A stretch of DNA of 64,000 nt from Breznakia pachnodae (GTDB taxonomy: Bacteria > Bacillota_I > Bacilli_A > Erysipelotrichales > Erysipelotrichaceae). The translations under genes and the position numbers were made by a program. The notes beneath the pieces are model-generated. The model was not told the origin of the DNA. It searched no databases and saw nothing but the letters and a program-made list of their open reading frames with translations. The stretch is from NCBI RefSeq assembly GCF_030814225.1, contig NZ_JAUSUR010000003.1:372001-436000 (forward strand). The letters run 5' to 3'. Shown one piece after another: positions 34,903 through 43,209 of the stretch. Every line of letters begins with the position of its first letter. The first letter of the stretch is position 1.

Positions 34903-37527
34903 ATGAAATTGAAAAAGGGCAAATTAATTCTGTCTATGTTAGTTGCGACAATGTTATGTGCAAGTCTGTTTACAGGAATGACACAATTGTCAGCAGATGA
35001 GATTGAACAAACAGAAAATGAAGTAGAAACTATAGAAAATGAAATAGAAGAAGATGTTATAAAAGAAGAAGAATCGCAGGAAATAGAAGAGACGACTGAT
35101 GAAGCAAATGTAGAGACAACAACAAACCAAACTGTAGATGCGGTTGTGCAAACAAGTGGGATTACTACTTATGCATTAACTGATCCAGCTTTTCCTGCAT
35201 CTTCACAATCATTACACGATGCAATTTTGCTAAACTATTCATCAATTGATAGCGATGGAGATAATGTTATTAGTATTGGTGAAGCGAATGCTTATACAGG
35301 AACAATATCTTTGAATAACAAATCAATTACAGGAACACTAGATGGGATTGAAAATTTCATTAATATAAAACGTATTTACTTAGCAGACAACCAATTAAGT
35401 GGATCAATTCCTAGTGGAATCGGAAATCTAGGATTTATGGATATATTACATTTATATAATAATCAATTAACAGGAAGTATACCTGAATCATTAGGGAATA
35501 ATACTTCATTAACACAGTTACGTTTGCAGTTTAATGAATTAACGGGAGAAATTCCTTCATCACTTGGGAATCTTACCTCTTTGTCTATTCTTTACCTACA
35601 TGAAAACCAATTAAGTGGTTCAATTCCTACTACTTTAGGAAATTTATCATCACTTACTTATCTTTGGTTGTATGGTAATAATTTAACAGGAAGTATCCCT
35701 TCAGAGTTAGGGAATCTTACTTCATTAATACAATTGCAATTGAATAGAAATGATTTAACAGGAGAAATACCTGCATCTTTAGGAAATTTATCATCACTTA
35801 CATATTTATCATTATCTATGAATAATCTAAGTGGAGAAATCCCTGTGGAGTTGGGGAACATGTCTTCTCTGAAAACCTTGTTTTTGTATACAAATAATCT
35901 TACAGGGAATATACCAGTTGAATTGGGTAATGTAACTACCTTGCAGGATATAAGACTTTATGGCAATCAGTTAAGTGGTGAAATACCAAGTGAATTAGGT
36001 AATCTTACAAGCCTACTGCATTTACGTTTACAATACAATAACTTATCAGGTTCAATTCCAAGTGAACTGGCAGGACTTACATCATTAACTACAATATACT
36101 TACATGAAAATAATTTATCAGGAGAAATACCTTCATCTATCAGTACGATTTCAACTTTGGAAGAACTAACGATTAATGATAATCCTAACCTTACAGGAAA
36201 TATTGCAAATTTATTTAATACACATCCAGCCATAAAGATAATGATTGTAAAAGGAACTAATACTGTTCAAGATAAACCAACCGCTTCAACTTTAGAAATC
36301 TATATTGCAGATATTTTGAATGATGATAGGGATAATTTATTAGATGGAATGACACAGGCTCAAATTGATGAACAATTAACACTAATTGATTCTTTGATTC
36401 AATTAAAAAATGTTGAAGCAGGGTCAGGAACAATTTATGATGTCATAATTGAAAAATTAAGAACTGAATTAGTCGCTGCACAAAACATGGTAGAAGCAAA
36501 AGATTTAGTTGTTGATTTATTGAAACCAGATGGAACAAACCTTAACGATGGTGTTGGACAAGCAGAAGTTGATAGTGCACAAACTGCTGTAGATAAACTT
36601 CCAGCAGGAGAACTAAAAGATGAACTACAAAAAGAAATTGATACTGCACAAAATATGCTCAATGCAATTGAAGCAGTAGATAATTTATTTGACGCAGATG
36701 GAACAATTAAGGATACAGTAGTGCAAACTACAATAGATGATGCACAAGACTTGGTAGATTTATTACCATCTGGAGAATTGAAAACACAACTTCAAGATAA
36801 GATTAATGAAGCACAAAGACAACTAGACGAAAAAGATGCAAAAGCCAAAGTAGAAGATTTGTTTACTGATGGAAGTCATACAAATATAAAGGATACAACT
36901 GATCAAACTGCAATTGATAATGCTCAGGATGCAGTCGATAAACTTCCTATTGGAACAGCGAAGGATGAATTGCAAAAAGAAATTGATAAAGCACAAGATA
37001 TGCTAGATGCAAAAGATGCAGTGGAAGATTTATTCAATGAAAAGAAAGATAACTTAGCTGATGGTATAACTCAGAAAGATATCGACAATGCACAAGATTT
37101 AGTGAATAAGCTTCCAAATGGAGATTTGAAAGATCAATTACAAAAAGAAATTGATAAAGCACAAGAAATGTTAGATGCGAAAAATGTGGTAAATGATTTA
37201 TTGGATAAAGATGGTAATCTAAATTCTGGAGTAACCCAAGAGGATATTAATAATGCACAAGATTTAGTAAATAAGTTACCTGATGGGGAACTGAAAGATC
37301 AATTACAATTAATTATTGATGAAGCTCAGAAACAATTGGATACATCTGTTATTCAAAACCCTTCAGTAGATATACCAACGGTTGTAAAACCGTCTGTAAC
37401 ACCAAATACAAGCGTTACAAACAATGGTACAGTGAATACAGGAGATATGACAGATACTACTGCACTATGGATGTTACTTCTATTATCAGCAGGATATCTG
37501 ACAATAAGAAAACTAAAAACAAGATAA
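34903..37527 (+). CDS. Secreted leucine-rich-repeat surface protein
   Basis: 874 residues from ATG 34903 (AAGGAGG upstream; an in-frame ATG at 34843 is rejected). Order: signal peptide (about 1-31), Glu-rich acidic stretch (33-80), an EF-hand-like loop DSDGDNVISIGE (about 117-128), eleven 24-residue leucine-rich repeats plus one degenerate (155-440), five helical repeats of about 55 residues (about 535-833), and a C-terminal NTGD motif, hydrophobic helix and KLKTR tail. The last is laid out like a sortase signal without LPXTG. Likely a cell-wall-attached binding protein. It sits 62 bases after the tethered sigma gene and is probably its target or partner. Confidence 0.88.
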   Translation: MKLKKGKLILSMLVATMLCASLFTGMTQLSADEIEQTENEVETIENEIEEDVIKEEESQEIEETTDEANVETTTNQTVDAVVQTSGITTYALTDPAFPASSQSLHDAILLNYSSIDSDGDNVISIGEANAYTGTISLNNKSITGTLDGIENFINIKRIYLADNQLSGSIPSGIGNLGFMDILHLYNNQLTGSIPESLGNNTSLTQLRLQFNELTGEIPSSLGNLTSLSILYLHENQLSGSIPTTLGNLSSLTYLWLYGNNLTGSIPSELGNLTSLIQLQLNRNDLTGEIPASLGNLSSLTYLSLSMNNLSGEIPVELGNMSSLKTLFLYTNNLTGNIPVELGNVTTLQDIRLYGNQLSGEIPSELGNLTSLLHLRLQYNNLSGSIPSELAGLTSLTTIYLHENNLSGEIPSSISTISTLEELTINDNPNLTGNIANLFNTHPAIKIMIVKGTNTVQDKPTASTLEIYIADILNDDRDNLLDGMTQAQIDEQLTLIDSLIQLKNVEAGSGTIYDVIIEKLRTELVAAQNMVEAKDLVVDLLKPDGTNLNDGVGQAEVDSAQTAVDKLPAGELKDELQKEIDTAQNMLNAIEAVDNLFDADGTIKDTVVQTTIDDAQDLVDLLPSGELKTQLQDKINEAQRQLDEKDAKAKVEDLFTDGSHTNIKDTTDQTAIDNAQDAVDKLPIGTAKDELQKEIDKAQDMLDAKDAVEDLFNEKKDNLADGITQKDIDNAQDLVNKLPNGDLKDQLQKEIDKAQEMLDAKNVVNDLLDKDGNLNSGVTQEDINNAQDLVNKLPDGELKDQLQLIIDEAQKQLDTSVIQNPSVDIPTVVKPSVTPNTSVTNNGTVNTGDMTDTTALWMLLLLSAGYLTIRKLKTR
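35365..36156 (+). repeat. Eleven 24-residue plant-type leucine-rich repeats
   Basis: Each 72-base unit encodes LxxLxLxxNxLSGxIPxxLGNLTS. The GxIP element is the plant-specific LRR class rather than the internalin or typical bacterial class. Units differ enough at DNA level to show the array is not newly expanded. Confidence 0.92.
36505..37341 (+). repeat. Five helical repeats in the surface protein
   Basis: About 55-residue units with the pattern VxDLF...DITQxDIDNAQDxV-KLPxGxLKDxLQ-xIDxAQxxLDA. They resemble helical repeats annotated in other Firmicutes surface proteins as Cry1Ac domain D-VI-like. Probably a stalk. An upstream, more diverged unit may begin near 36280. Confidence 0.8.
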
Positions 37528-37534
37528 TAATGTT

Positions 37535-37560
37535 AAGAGGACAGTGATGTCCTTTTAATT
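37535..37560 (+). terminator. Terminator of the LRR gene
   Basis: AAGAGGAC (37535-37542) pairs with GTCCTTTT (37549-37556). Confidence 0.6.
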
Positions 37561-37647
37561 TTGATTTTTCTCAGTCATATGATTAGTCTTCCAATTGTTG
37601 AAATGATACACTATGATTGTAAATTTGAAACATAAAGGAGAAGAACA

Positions 37648-38007
37648 ATGAAATTTATTAAATGTGAAGAATGTGATTCGATTGCTGTTGTATTAACAGA
37701 TGGAAAGTTTTGCTCAGGGGAAGAAAATGAACTTACTCCTAATACGGTAGATGCAGCTACTGAAAAACACGTACCATATGTTACTGTAGATGGAAACACT
37801 TTGAAGGTTCAAGTTGGGGAAGTGGAGCACCCAATGGTAGAAGAACACTTTATTCAATGGATTGTGGTTGAAACTAAGGATGGAATGATGATGAAGAAAT
37901 TACATCCAGCAGAAAAACCATATGCAGAGTTTAATATTGAAGGTGAAGAAGTTGTTGCAGTTTATGAGTACTGTAATTTACACGGTCTTTGGAAGAAGGA
38001 AATGTAA
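37648..38007 (+). CDS. Desulfoferrodoxin-like superoxide reductase
   Basis: 119 residues. The superoxide-reducing iron site is present: EKHVPY, HPMVEEH and the C-terminal CNLHG supply the four His and one Cys ligands. The N-terminal desulforedoxin-like domain has C6 and C9 (CEEC), but only one later Cys (KFCSGEE) where desulfoferrodoxins have CC, so that rubredoxin-like centre is likely lost. The enzyme reduces superoxide to peroxide without making oxygen, typical of anaerobes. Monocistronic, with AAAGGAG upstream. Confidence 0.9.
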   Translation: MKFIKCEECDSIAVVLTDGKFCSGEENELTPNTVDAATEKHVPYVTVDGNTLKVQVGEVEHPMVEEHFIQWIVVETKDGMMMKKLHPAEKPYAEFNIEGEEVVAVYEYCNLHGLWKKEM

Positions 38008-38011
38008 AACT

Positions 38012-38033
38012 GGGATGGAAACATCCCTTTTTA
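38012..38033 (+). terminator. Terminator of the superoxide reductase gene
   Basis: GGGATG (38012-38017), GAAA tetraloop, CATCCC (38022-38027), then T5. Confidence 0.9.
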
Positions 38034-38068
38034 TTTGGACTATTCTAAATCATCTTAGAAGTCATATA

Positions 38069-38101
38069 AAAAGAAGCGACGTTTAATACGCTGCTTCTTT
38101 T
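38069..38101 (-). terminator. Terminator of the Tpx-like gene
   Basis: AAAAGAAGC (38069-38077) pairs with GCTTCTTTT (38093-38101). It overlaps the gene's last codons; on the minus strand the helix is followed by A/T-rich sequence. Confidence 0.6.
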
Positions 38102-38580
38102 AGTTCATTGATAATTTTGGTTACTTCATTCACATCGATATTAGAATATAAGTCATCATAGTATTCAACTAGTTTCACTTCATCGTTAGCATCGACAATA
38201 AATACTGATTTTACTAATGAACTGATTTCATAAATATAAGTACCAGTATATCTTGCAAAGTTACGAAGTTTGAAATCGGATAAGAATTTAAAGGTTTTTA
38301 ATTTCTTTCCTGATCCTAAACGTTTTTGGGTATATACAGGTTCATTTGAAATCAGATAGAAATCAATATCTTCAAAGTCCGCAAAGATAATATCAAGCTT
38401 TGCAATTTCTTTCATGATTGCATGATTTCCAAATGATGGAACACTAATATATACTTTATTCTTTTTAATTGAGTGAAGATCGATTTCTTCTTCACGATTA
38501 TCATTGATAATAATATTCGGTAATCTGTTTCCCACCGTAAGCGGTTCCAGATTTCGCGTATAAATCTGTTTCTTCTGCAT
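38083..38580 (-). CDS. Thiol-peroxidase-like protein without cysteines
   Basis: 165 residues with the Tpx/peroxiredoxin layout: LTVGNRLPNIIINDNR, then KVYISVPSFGNHAIMKEIAKL and FKFLSDFKLRNFARYTGTYI. In thiol peroxidases the PSxxTGVCxxxT loop carries the peroxidatic Cys; here it reads PSFGNHAIMKE, and no Cys occurs anywhere in the protein. It cannot be a classical peroxidase. It may be a structural or regulatory relic, or a redox-independent partner. The frame is intact with a good ribosome site, so it is not a plain pseudogene. Confidence 0.75.
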   Translation of the reverse strand: MQKKQIYTRNLEPLTVGNRLPNIIINDNREEEIDLHSIKKNKVYISVPSFGNHAIMKEIAKLDIIFADFEDIDFYLISNEPVYTQKRLGSGKKLKTFKFLSDFKLRNFARYTGTYIYEISSLVKSVFIVDANDEVKLVEYYDDLYSNIDVNEVTKIINELKEAAY

Positions 38581-38660
38581 AAAAAATCTCCTTGTTATTA
38601 TTATAGTATAAATATCTAAAATATAGTAGTTTAAAAATGTGAAAATATTCTCAAAAGCCT

Positions 38661-38688
38661 TTAACTAACAATTGTTAAGTGTTATAAT
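38661..38688 (+). promoter_or_regulatory. Promoter of pgk-tpiA
   Basis: TTAACT (38661-38666), 16-base spacer, TATAAT (38683-38688); 28 bases before the pgk start. Confidence 0.55.
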
Positions 38689-38716
38689 GATAACGATTTG
38701 AAAATAGGAGGCTAGT

Positions 38717-39895
38717 ATGGCAAAGAGAACTGTAAAAGATTTAGATGTAGCAGGAAAACGCGTTATTTGTCGTGTTGACTTCAACGTCCCAAGAAAAGAC
38801 GGAGTTATCACAAATGATAATCGTATTGTGCAGGCATTACCAACAATTAATTACTTAATTGAAAATAACGCAAAGGTTATTTTGATGTCTCACTTAGGTA
38901 AAATCAAGACAGAAGAAGATAAAGCTAAAAACAACATGGATGTTGTTGCGAAAGCATTAGCAGAAAAAGTAAACACAAAAGTTGTTTTCTCTTCAGTAAC
39001 TAGAGGAGAAGAATTAGAAAATGCAGTAGCTAATATGAAAGATGGAGAAATCGTTCTTGTTCAAAACACACGTTACGAACCAGGAGAAACAAAAAATGAT
39101 CCTGAATTAGCAAAATACTGGGCAAGTCTAGGAGACTTATTCGTAGAGGACGCATTTGGTTCTGTTCATAGAGCACATGCTTCTACAGTAGGAATTGCTT
39201 CTATCTTACCTAACGCACTTGGATTCTTAGTAGAAAAAGAAGTTACAATGTTAGGAAAAGCAGTAGACAACCCTGAAAGACCATTTGTTGCAATTATTGG
39301 TGGAGCGAAAGTTTCTGATAAAATTGCAGTAGTTGATAACTTGCTTAAGAAAGCTGACAAAGTTATTATTGGTGGAGGTATGGCTTATACTTTCATGAAA
39401 GCTATGGGTGGAGAAATCGGAACTTCTCTATTAGAAGAAGATAAAGTTGCTCTAGCAAAAGAATACTTAGACAAAGCAGGAGACAAACTTGTATTACCAG
39501 TTGATAATGTATGTGCTGACAAGTTTGCTGCTGATGCAGATATTCAAGTGTGTGAAAGTGGAAAAATTCCTGAAGGTTGGATGGGATTAGACATCGGACC
39601 TAAAACAATCGAATTATTTGAGGAAACATTACAAGGTGCAAAAACTGTTGTATGGAATGGACCTATGGGTGTATTCGAAATGGAACCTTTCGCAAAAGGT
39701 ACATTAGCTGTATGTACTGCAATTTCTGAATTGCCAGGTGCTACTACTGTAATCGGTGGTGGTGATAGTGCAGCTGCTGCAATCCAATTAGGATTCGCTG
39801 ACAAGTTCTCTCATATCTCTACAGGTGGAGGAGCTTCATTAGAATACATGGAAGGAAAAGAATTACCAGGTATTGCGGTAATTTCTGATAAATAA
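38717..39895 (+). CDS. pgk: Phosphoglycerate kinase
   Basis: 392 residues, standard length. N-terminal RVDFNVP substrate motif, SHLGK, the basic-patch region, GGAKVSDKI, and the C-terminal nucleotide site GGGDSAAAA and [10 protein letters not shown]. Interconverts 1,3-bisphosphoglycerate and 3-phosphoglycerate with ATP gain. AGGAGG precedes the ATG. tpiA follows after 11 bases; the usual gap gene is not adjacent. Codon use is that of a highly expressed gene (many AAC, GAC, TTC). Confidence 0.97.
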   Translation: MAKRTVKDLDVAGKRVICRVDFNVPRKDGVITNDNRIVQALPTINYLIENNAKVILMSHLGKIKTEEDKAKNNMDVVAKALAEKVNTKVVFSSVTRGEELENAVANMKDGEIVLVQNTRYEPGETKNDPELAKYWASLGDLFVEDAFGSVHRAHASTVGIASILPNALGFLVEKEVTMLGKAVDNPERPFVAIIGGAKVSDKIAVVDNLLKKADKVIIGGGMAYTFMKAMGGEIGTSLLEEDKVALAKEYLDKAGDKLVLPVDNVCADKFAADADIQVCESGKIPEGWMGLDIGPKTIELFEETLQGAKTVVWNGPMGVFEMEPFAKGTLAVCTAISELPGATTVIGGGDSAAAAIQLGFADKFSHISTGGGASLEYMEGKELPGIAVISDK

Positions 39896-39906
39896 GGAGA
39901 ACAAAC

Positions 39907-40650
39907 ATGAGAAAACCAATTATTGTTGGAAACTGGAAAATGAATAAAACAATCGCAGAAGCAAAAGCTTTTATTGAAGCATGTGATGCGAATGCACATG
40001 ATGGAGCAACGTTTGGTGTTGCAACTTCATTTATTGCGTTGAATGATGCAAACAAGTTAGCTAAGAACTTAATCGTAGCTGCTGAAAACTGTCACTTCGA
40101 AGACAATGGAGCATTTACTGGAGAAGTATCTGTACCAATGTTGGAAGAAATCAATGTTAAATACTGTATTATTGGACACTCTGAAAGAAGAGAAATGTTT
40201 GGTGATACTGATGAAACAGTAAACAAGAAAGCAAAAAGATTAATTGATGCTGATATTACACCTATCCTTTGTATTGGTGAAACAGAAGCTCAATATGATG
40301 CTGGAGAAACTGAAAAAGTTATCCGTGATCAATTGACTGGATCTCTTGCTAACCTTTGTCCAAAATGTGTTTCAAACATGGTTATTGCTTATGAACCAAT
40401 CTGGGCAATCGGAACTGGAAAAAGTGCTACTAAAGAAGATGCGCAAAACTGTTGTGCAATCGTACGTGACCAGGTAAAGGTTATGTATGGTGATGATGCT
40501 GCAAATGCTGTTAGAATTCAATACGGTGGATCAGTGAAACCTGAAAACATTGTTGAATATATGGCATGTCCAGATATTGATGGTGCTTTAATTGGTGGAG
40601 CTTCTCTAAAAGAAGATTCATTCAATGACATTATGTCAAAAGTAAAATAA
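39907..40650 (+). CDS. tpiA: Triosephosphate isomerase
   Basis: 247 residues. Motifs in order: GNWKMNKT (active-site Lys), CIIGHSERR (catalytic His), YEPIWAIGTGK (catalytic Glu and loop 6), QYGGSVKPEN. Interconverts dihydroxyacetone phosphate and glyceraldehyde 3-phosphate. It is the second gene of the pgk operon and is followed by a structured gap ending in a strong terminator. Confidence 0.97.
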   Translation: MRKPIIVGNWKMNKTIAEAKAFIEACDANAHDGATFGVATSFIALNDANKLAKNLIVAAENCHFEDNGAFTGEVSVPMLEEINVKYCIIGHSERREMFGDTDETVNKKAKRLIDADITPILCIGETEAQYDAGETEKVIRDQLTGSLANLCPKCVSNMVIAYEPIWAIGTGKSATKEDAQNCCAIVRDQVKVMYGDDAANAVRIQYGGSVKPENIVEYMACPDIDGALIGGASLKEDSFNDIMSKVK

Positions 40651-40676
40651 TTTAAATACAAAGTAATCTTGTTGAA

Positions 40677-40790
40677 GTAGAAAATGGTTCTCTACACACC
40701 TTGTTTATATGAGGTACCTGAGATGATGGATACACCGCCCATCCAACAATTTATTTTGAAACCTTGCCGCCTGATACTGGGTGGCTTTTT
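40677..40790 (+). ncRNA. Candidate structured small RNA or structured 3' UTR after tpiA
   Basis: The gap is more GC-rich than others and holds four consecutive helices: GTAGA/TCTAC (40677-40695), ACCTT/GAGGT (40698-40715), GATGG/CCATC (40725-40743) and a terminator GCCGCC/GGTGGC (40766-40785) with T5. No separate promoter is clear, so it may be processed from the pgk-tpiA message. A 6S-like RNA is one option, but I cannot match it to a family. Confidence 0.35.
40766..40790 (+). terminator. Strong terminator downstream of tpiA
   Basis: GCCGCC (40766-40771), 7-base loop, GGGTGGC (40779-40785), T5. Confidence 0.85.
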
Positions 40791-40835
40791 ATGTGTTACA
40801 ATTAGATGGTGTTATTAACTGATTGGAGAAAAGAG

Positions 40836-41669
40836 ATGTTGAAAAGTAATCGATTAAAACATATTGGTAAAGATAGAGTTGTTATTGATAGTAATGATAG
40901 TTTTGCCTATGTATTACCATGTGATAAGTTACAACATTTAATATCTAATTTTACGATAACTTTTCCAGATGAAATTGATATTTCAGATAACTATACTGTG
41001 TTACCTCATGGAAGTGTTACATTAGTTTTCTTCAATAATGCTACTGGATTACATAGTTTATTGTTTGGCCCCACAACGCAACCAAAGGTAGTTGGAGATA
41101 TGGCGAATAAATGTGATATTATTTTTATTATTGAATTTCAACCAGCAGGATTCTTTCCGTTTAGTAAGATTAAACAAAATGATTTAATAAATGAAATCTA
41201 TTCATTTTCATTTATTAATCCAGTTCTTGATTTTAAGATGAAAGAGATATTTAAAAAGACTGAGACAGCAGAAGAATTACTTACAACTATGGAAGAATTA
41301 TTACTACAAAATATCCAGTATAATTATCCAGTACAGCTTGCTTCTGCGATATCACTGATTACGCAAAAATCAGGAATGATTACAGCTGAAGAAGTATCAT
41401 CAGTAGTTGGATATAGTAATCGTCAGTTGAATCGATTCTTTAATGAGTATCTGGGGATGAGTATGAAGGCATTTTCTAGAATTGTTAGAATTAATAATTC
41501 CTTTCGATTATTAAATAATTCAAAAGAATCACTGTCAGTAATAACTGAAAAATTAGGATACTATGATGTTTCGCATTTTGTGAAAGACTTTAAAATTGTT
41601 TGTGGTATTCGTCCAGATGAATATCGTAAAAACTTGTCCGATTATTACAGTGAAGTTTCTAAGTTTTAG
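40836..41669 (+). CDS. AraC family regulator (copy 1 of a local pair)
   Basis: 277 residues from ATG 40836 (GGAG 8 bases upstream; an in-frame ATG at 40806 is rejected). The N-terminal sensor domain (1-165) is of no family I can name. The C-terminal double helix-turn-helix (about 170-268) shows GYSNRQLNRFFNEYLGMSMKAF and GYYDVSHFVKDFKIVCGIRPDEYR, clear AraC signatures. Paralogous over its full length to the regulator at 42211-43044. A TACAAT lies just upstream near 40796. Probably controls the adjacent VOC gene. Confidence 0.88.
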   Translation: MLKSNRLKHIGKDRVVIDSNDSFAYVLPCDKLQHLISNFTITFPDEIDISDNYTVLPHGSVTLVFFNNATGLHSLLFGPTTQPKVVGDMANKCDIIFIIEFQPAGFFPFSKIKQNDLINEIYSFSFINPVLDFKMKEIFKKTETAEELLTTMEELLLQNIQYNYPVQLASAISLITQKSGMITAEEVSSVVGYSNRQLNRFFNEYLGMSMKAFSRIVRINNSFRLLNNSKESLSVITEKLGYYDVSHFVKDFKIVCGIRPDEYRKNLSDYYSEVSKF

Positions 41670-41711
41670 TTTTATACTTACCTTACATATAAAAGAAAGG
41701 ATGAAACTATA

Positions 41712-42167
41712 ATGGAATTTAAAGGAACATTACTTGTCGTAGAAGATATAGAAAAGGCAAAAGTATTTTATCGCGATGTTTTAGATCAGAAAGTCACAAT
41801 AGATTTAGGAGATCATGTAGCATTGGAGAATGGGCTTGCTTTGCAGGCAAATTATGCACAGGTTGTTGGGCAACCAATGAACACAGTTTATGGAGCGAAC
41901 AACTTTCAGATATATTTTGAAGTGCAAGATATAGTAAAGTATGTGAATCGTATAAAAGAGGATGGATCAATTCATTTTGTTCATGATGTAAGAGCGTATC
42001 CTTGGGGACAACAGGCTTTTCGAATTTGTGATACAGATAAGAATGTTATTGAAATTGCAGAGGATATGAATGTTGTGATAAAAAGATATCTTGATAAAGG
42101 ATTATCGGTTGAAGAAGTATCAGAAAAAACAATGTATCCAGTTGAATATATTAAAACGATAATGTAA
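41712..42167 (+). CDS. VOC (glyoxalase/bleomycin-resistance fold) protein
   Basis: 151 residues. Starts with the VOC pattern LLVVEDIEKAKVFYRDVLDQKV, then the second half unit HDVRAYPWGQQAFRICDTDKNVIEIAED. The final 30 residues form an extra helical tail with VEEVSEKTMYPVEYIKTIM. The fold supports metal-dependent or binding roles from glyoxalase to antibiotic sequestration, and the ligand is unknown. Lies 42 bases after one AraC regulator and convergent with its paralogue. Confidence 0.85.
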   Translation: MEFKGTLLVVEDIEKAKVFYRDVLDQKVTIDLGDHVALENGLALQANYAQVVGQPMNTVYGANNFQIYFEVQDIVKYVNRIKEDGSIHFVHDVRAYPWGQQAFRICDTDKNVIEIAEDMNVVIKRYLDKGLSVEEVSEKTMYPVEYIKTIM

Positions 42168-42170
42168 AGA

Positions 42171-42204
42171 AATGCCAGTTACTATATGATTAGTAATTGG
42201 CATT
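42171..42204. terminator. Bidirectional terminator, VOC gene / AraC copy 2
   Basis: AATGCCAGTTACT (42171-42183) pairs with AGTAATTGGCATT (42192-42204), one mismatch. Confidence 0.75.
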
Positions 42205-42210
42205 TCAATT

Positions 42211-43044
42211 TTAATATTTTGATATGTTGTAATAAAAGTTTGAAATATTATCACGATATTCCTGAGGAGTAATTCCACATACTAATTTGAAGTCATGGGT
42301 AAAATGTGGTAAGTCATGAAATCCTGCAGTTGCGGAAATATTAGTTAAACTATTGTCAGGTTTCTTAAGTAAACGGAAGGTGTTGTTGATTCTAAGTAAC
42401 CTTAAATATGACTTTGCGCTAATACCTACATATTGTTTAAAAATTCTATTTAACTGACGTTCACTGTAGTAACTGTTTTCTGATATTTCTTTTACTGTAA
42501 TATCTCCACTACATTCTTTTATAAGTTTTAAAATTCGTCTTAACTCAGGATGATATTTTGGATTCATATTTGATAATAATAAATCATCTAGGTTTGTAAC
42601 TATTTCGTGAATACTGTCAGCATCTTCAATTGCTTCTAATAATAACTTGCTGATAATAGGGTCAATAGCTGCAAGTGAAAGGTTTTCATCAGCTAACTCA
42701 CTTTGGCTTATTTTAGTTAATGCATATAATCCAGCTGGTTTAAATTCTATCGTTACCATAATTTCCAGTTGATTCGATTGTTTACCAACAGTGTATGGTT
42801 TTGTTACAGGTCCATGTAATTCAATGTACATTCCATCCTTATCCTTTTTAATTGCAATGGTTGAACATCCACAAGGCATCACAGTAAAACTGTTGGGCAT
42901 TAACTCTTTGGTTGGAAATGTAATGTTATAATTTGAAATGTATTCACTTAATTCAGAATGAGGAACAATACATATATATTCTTCTGTTTGAAGTAATATA
43001 CGACTAGAATCCTCAAATTTCTTAATATCTTTTTTGAAAATCAT
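42211..43044 (-). CDS. AraC family regulator (copy 2 of a local pair)
   Basis: 277 residues, same length and layout as the regulator at 40836. Shared blocks include the NITFP/TITFP turn, GPVTKP against GPTTQP, EFKPAG against EFQPAG, and the double helix-turn-helix ending in VCGITPQEYRDNISNFYYNISKY. AGGAG precedes the ATG. The two copies flank the VOC gene in opposite directions, so they may compete for or jointly sense one ligand. Confidence 0.88.
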   Translation of the reverse strand: MIFKKDIKKFEDSSRILLQTEEYICIVPHSELSEYISNYNITFPTKELMPNSFTVMPCGCSTIAIKKDKDGMYIELHGPVTKPYTVGKQSNQLEIMVTIEFKPAGLYALTKISQSELADENLSLAAIDPIISKLLLEAIEDADSIHEIVTNLDDLLLSNMNPKYHPELRRILKLIKECSGDITVKEISENSYYSERQLNRIFKQYVGISAKSYLRLLRINNTFRLLKKPDNSLTNISATAGFHDLPHFTHDFKLVCGITPQEYRDNISNFYYNISKY

Positions 43045-43209
43045 AATCCCACTCCTATCGATTGATTAATACTCTAATTATAGCAGAAAGTATGTTTTGA
43101 AACAGTTCTAATAAATGAAAATAATTGAGTTCTTTAAATGGAATATTTTCTTTTACTATCTATAAATTTATGTTACAGTTATGAAAGACTTGAGGAGGAA
43201 AGTTTGTAT

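Noticed and set aside
36467..36473. CGACTAA on the minus strand inside the LRR gene
   Set aside because: No TGAAC partner at the right distance and no gene in that direction.
40766..40785. T-box-like GGGTGG sequence after tpiA
   Set aside because: It is the right arm of a simple terminator; no specifier stem and the downstream gene is an AraC regulator, not an amino-acid gene.
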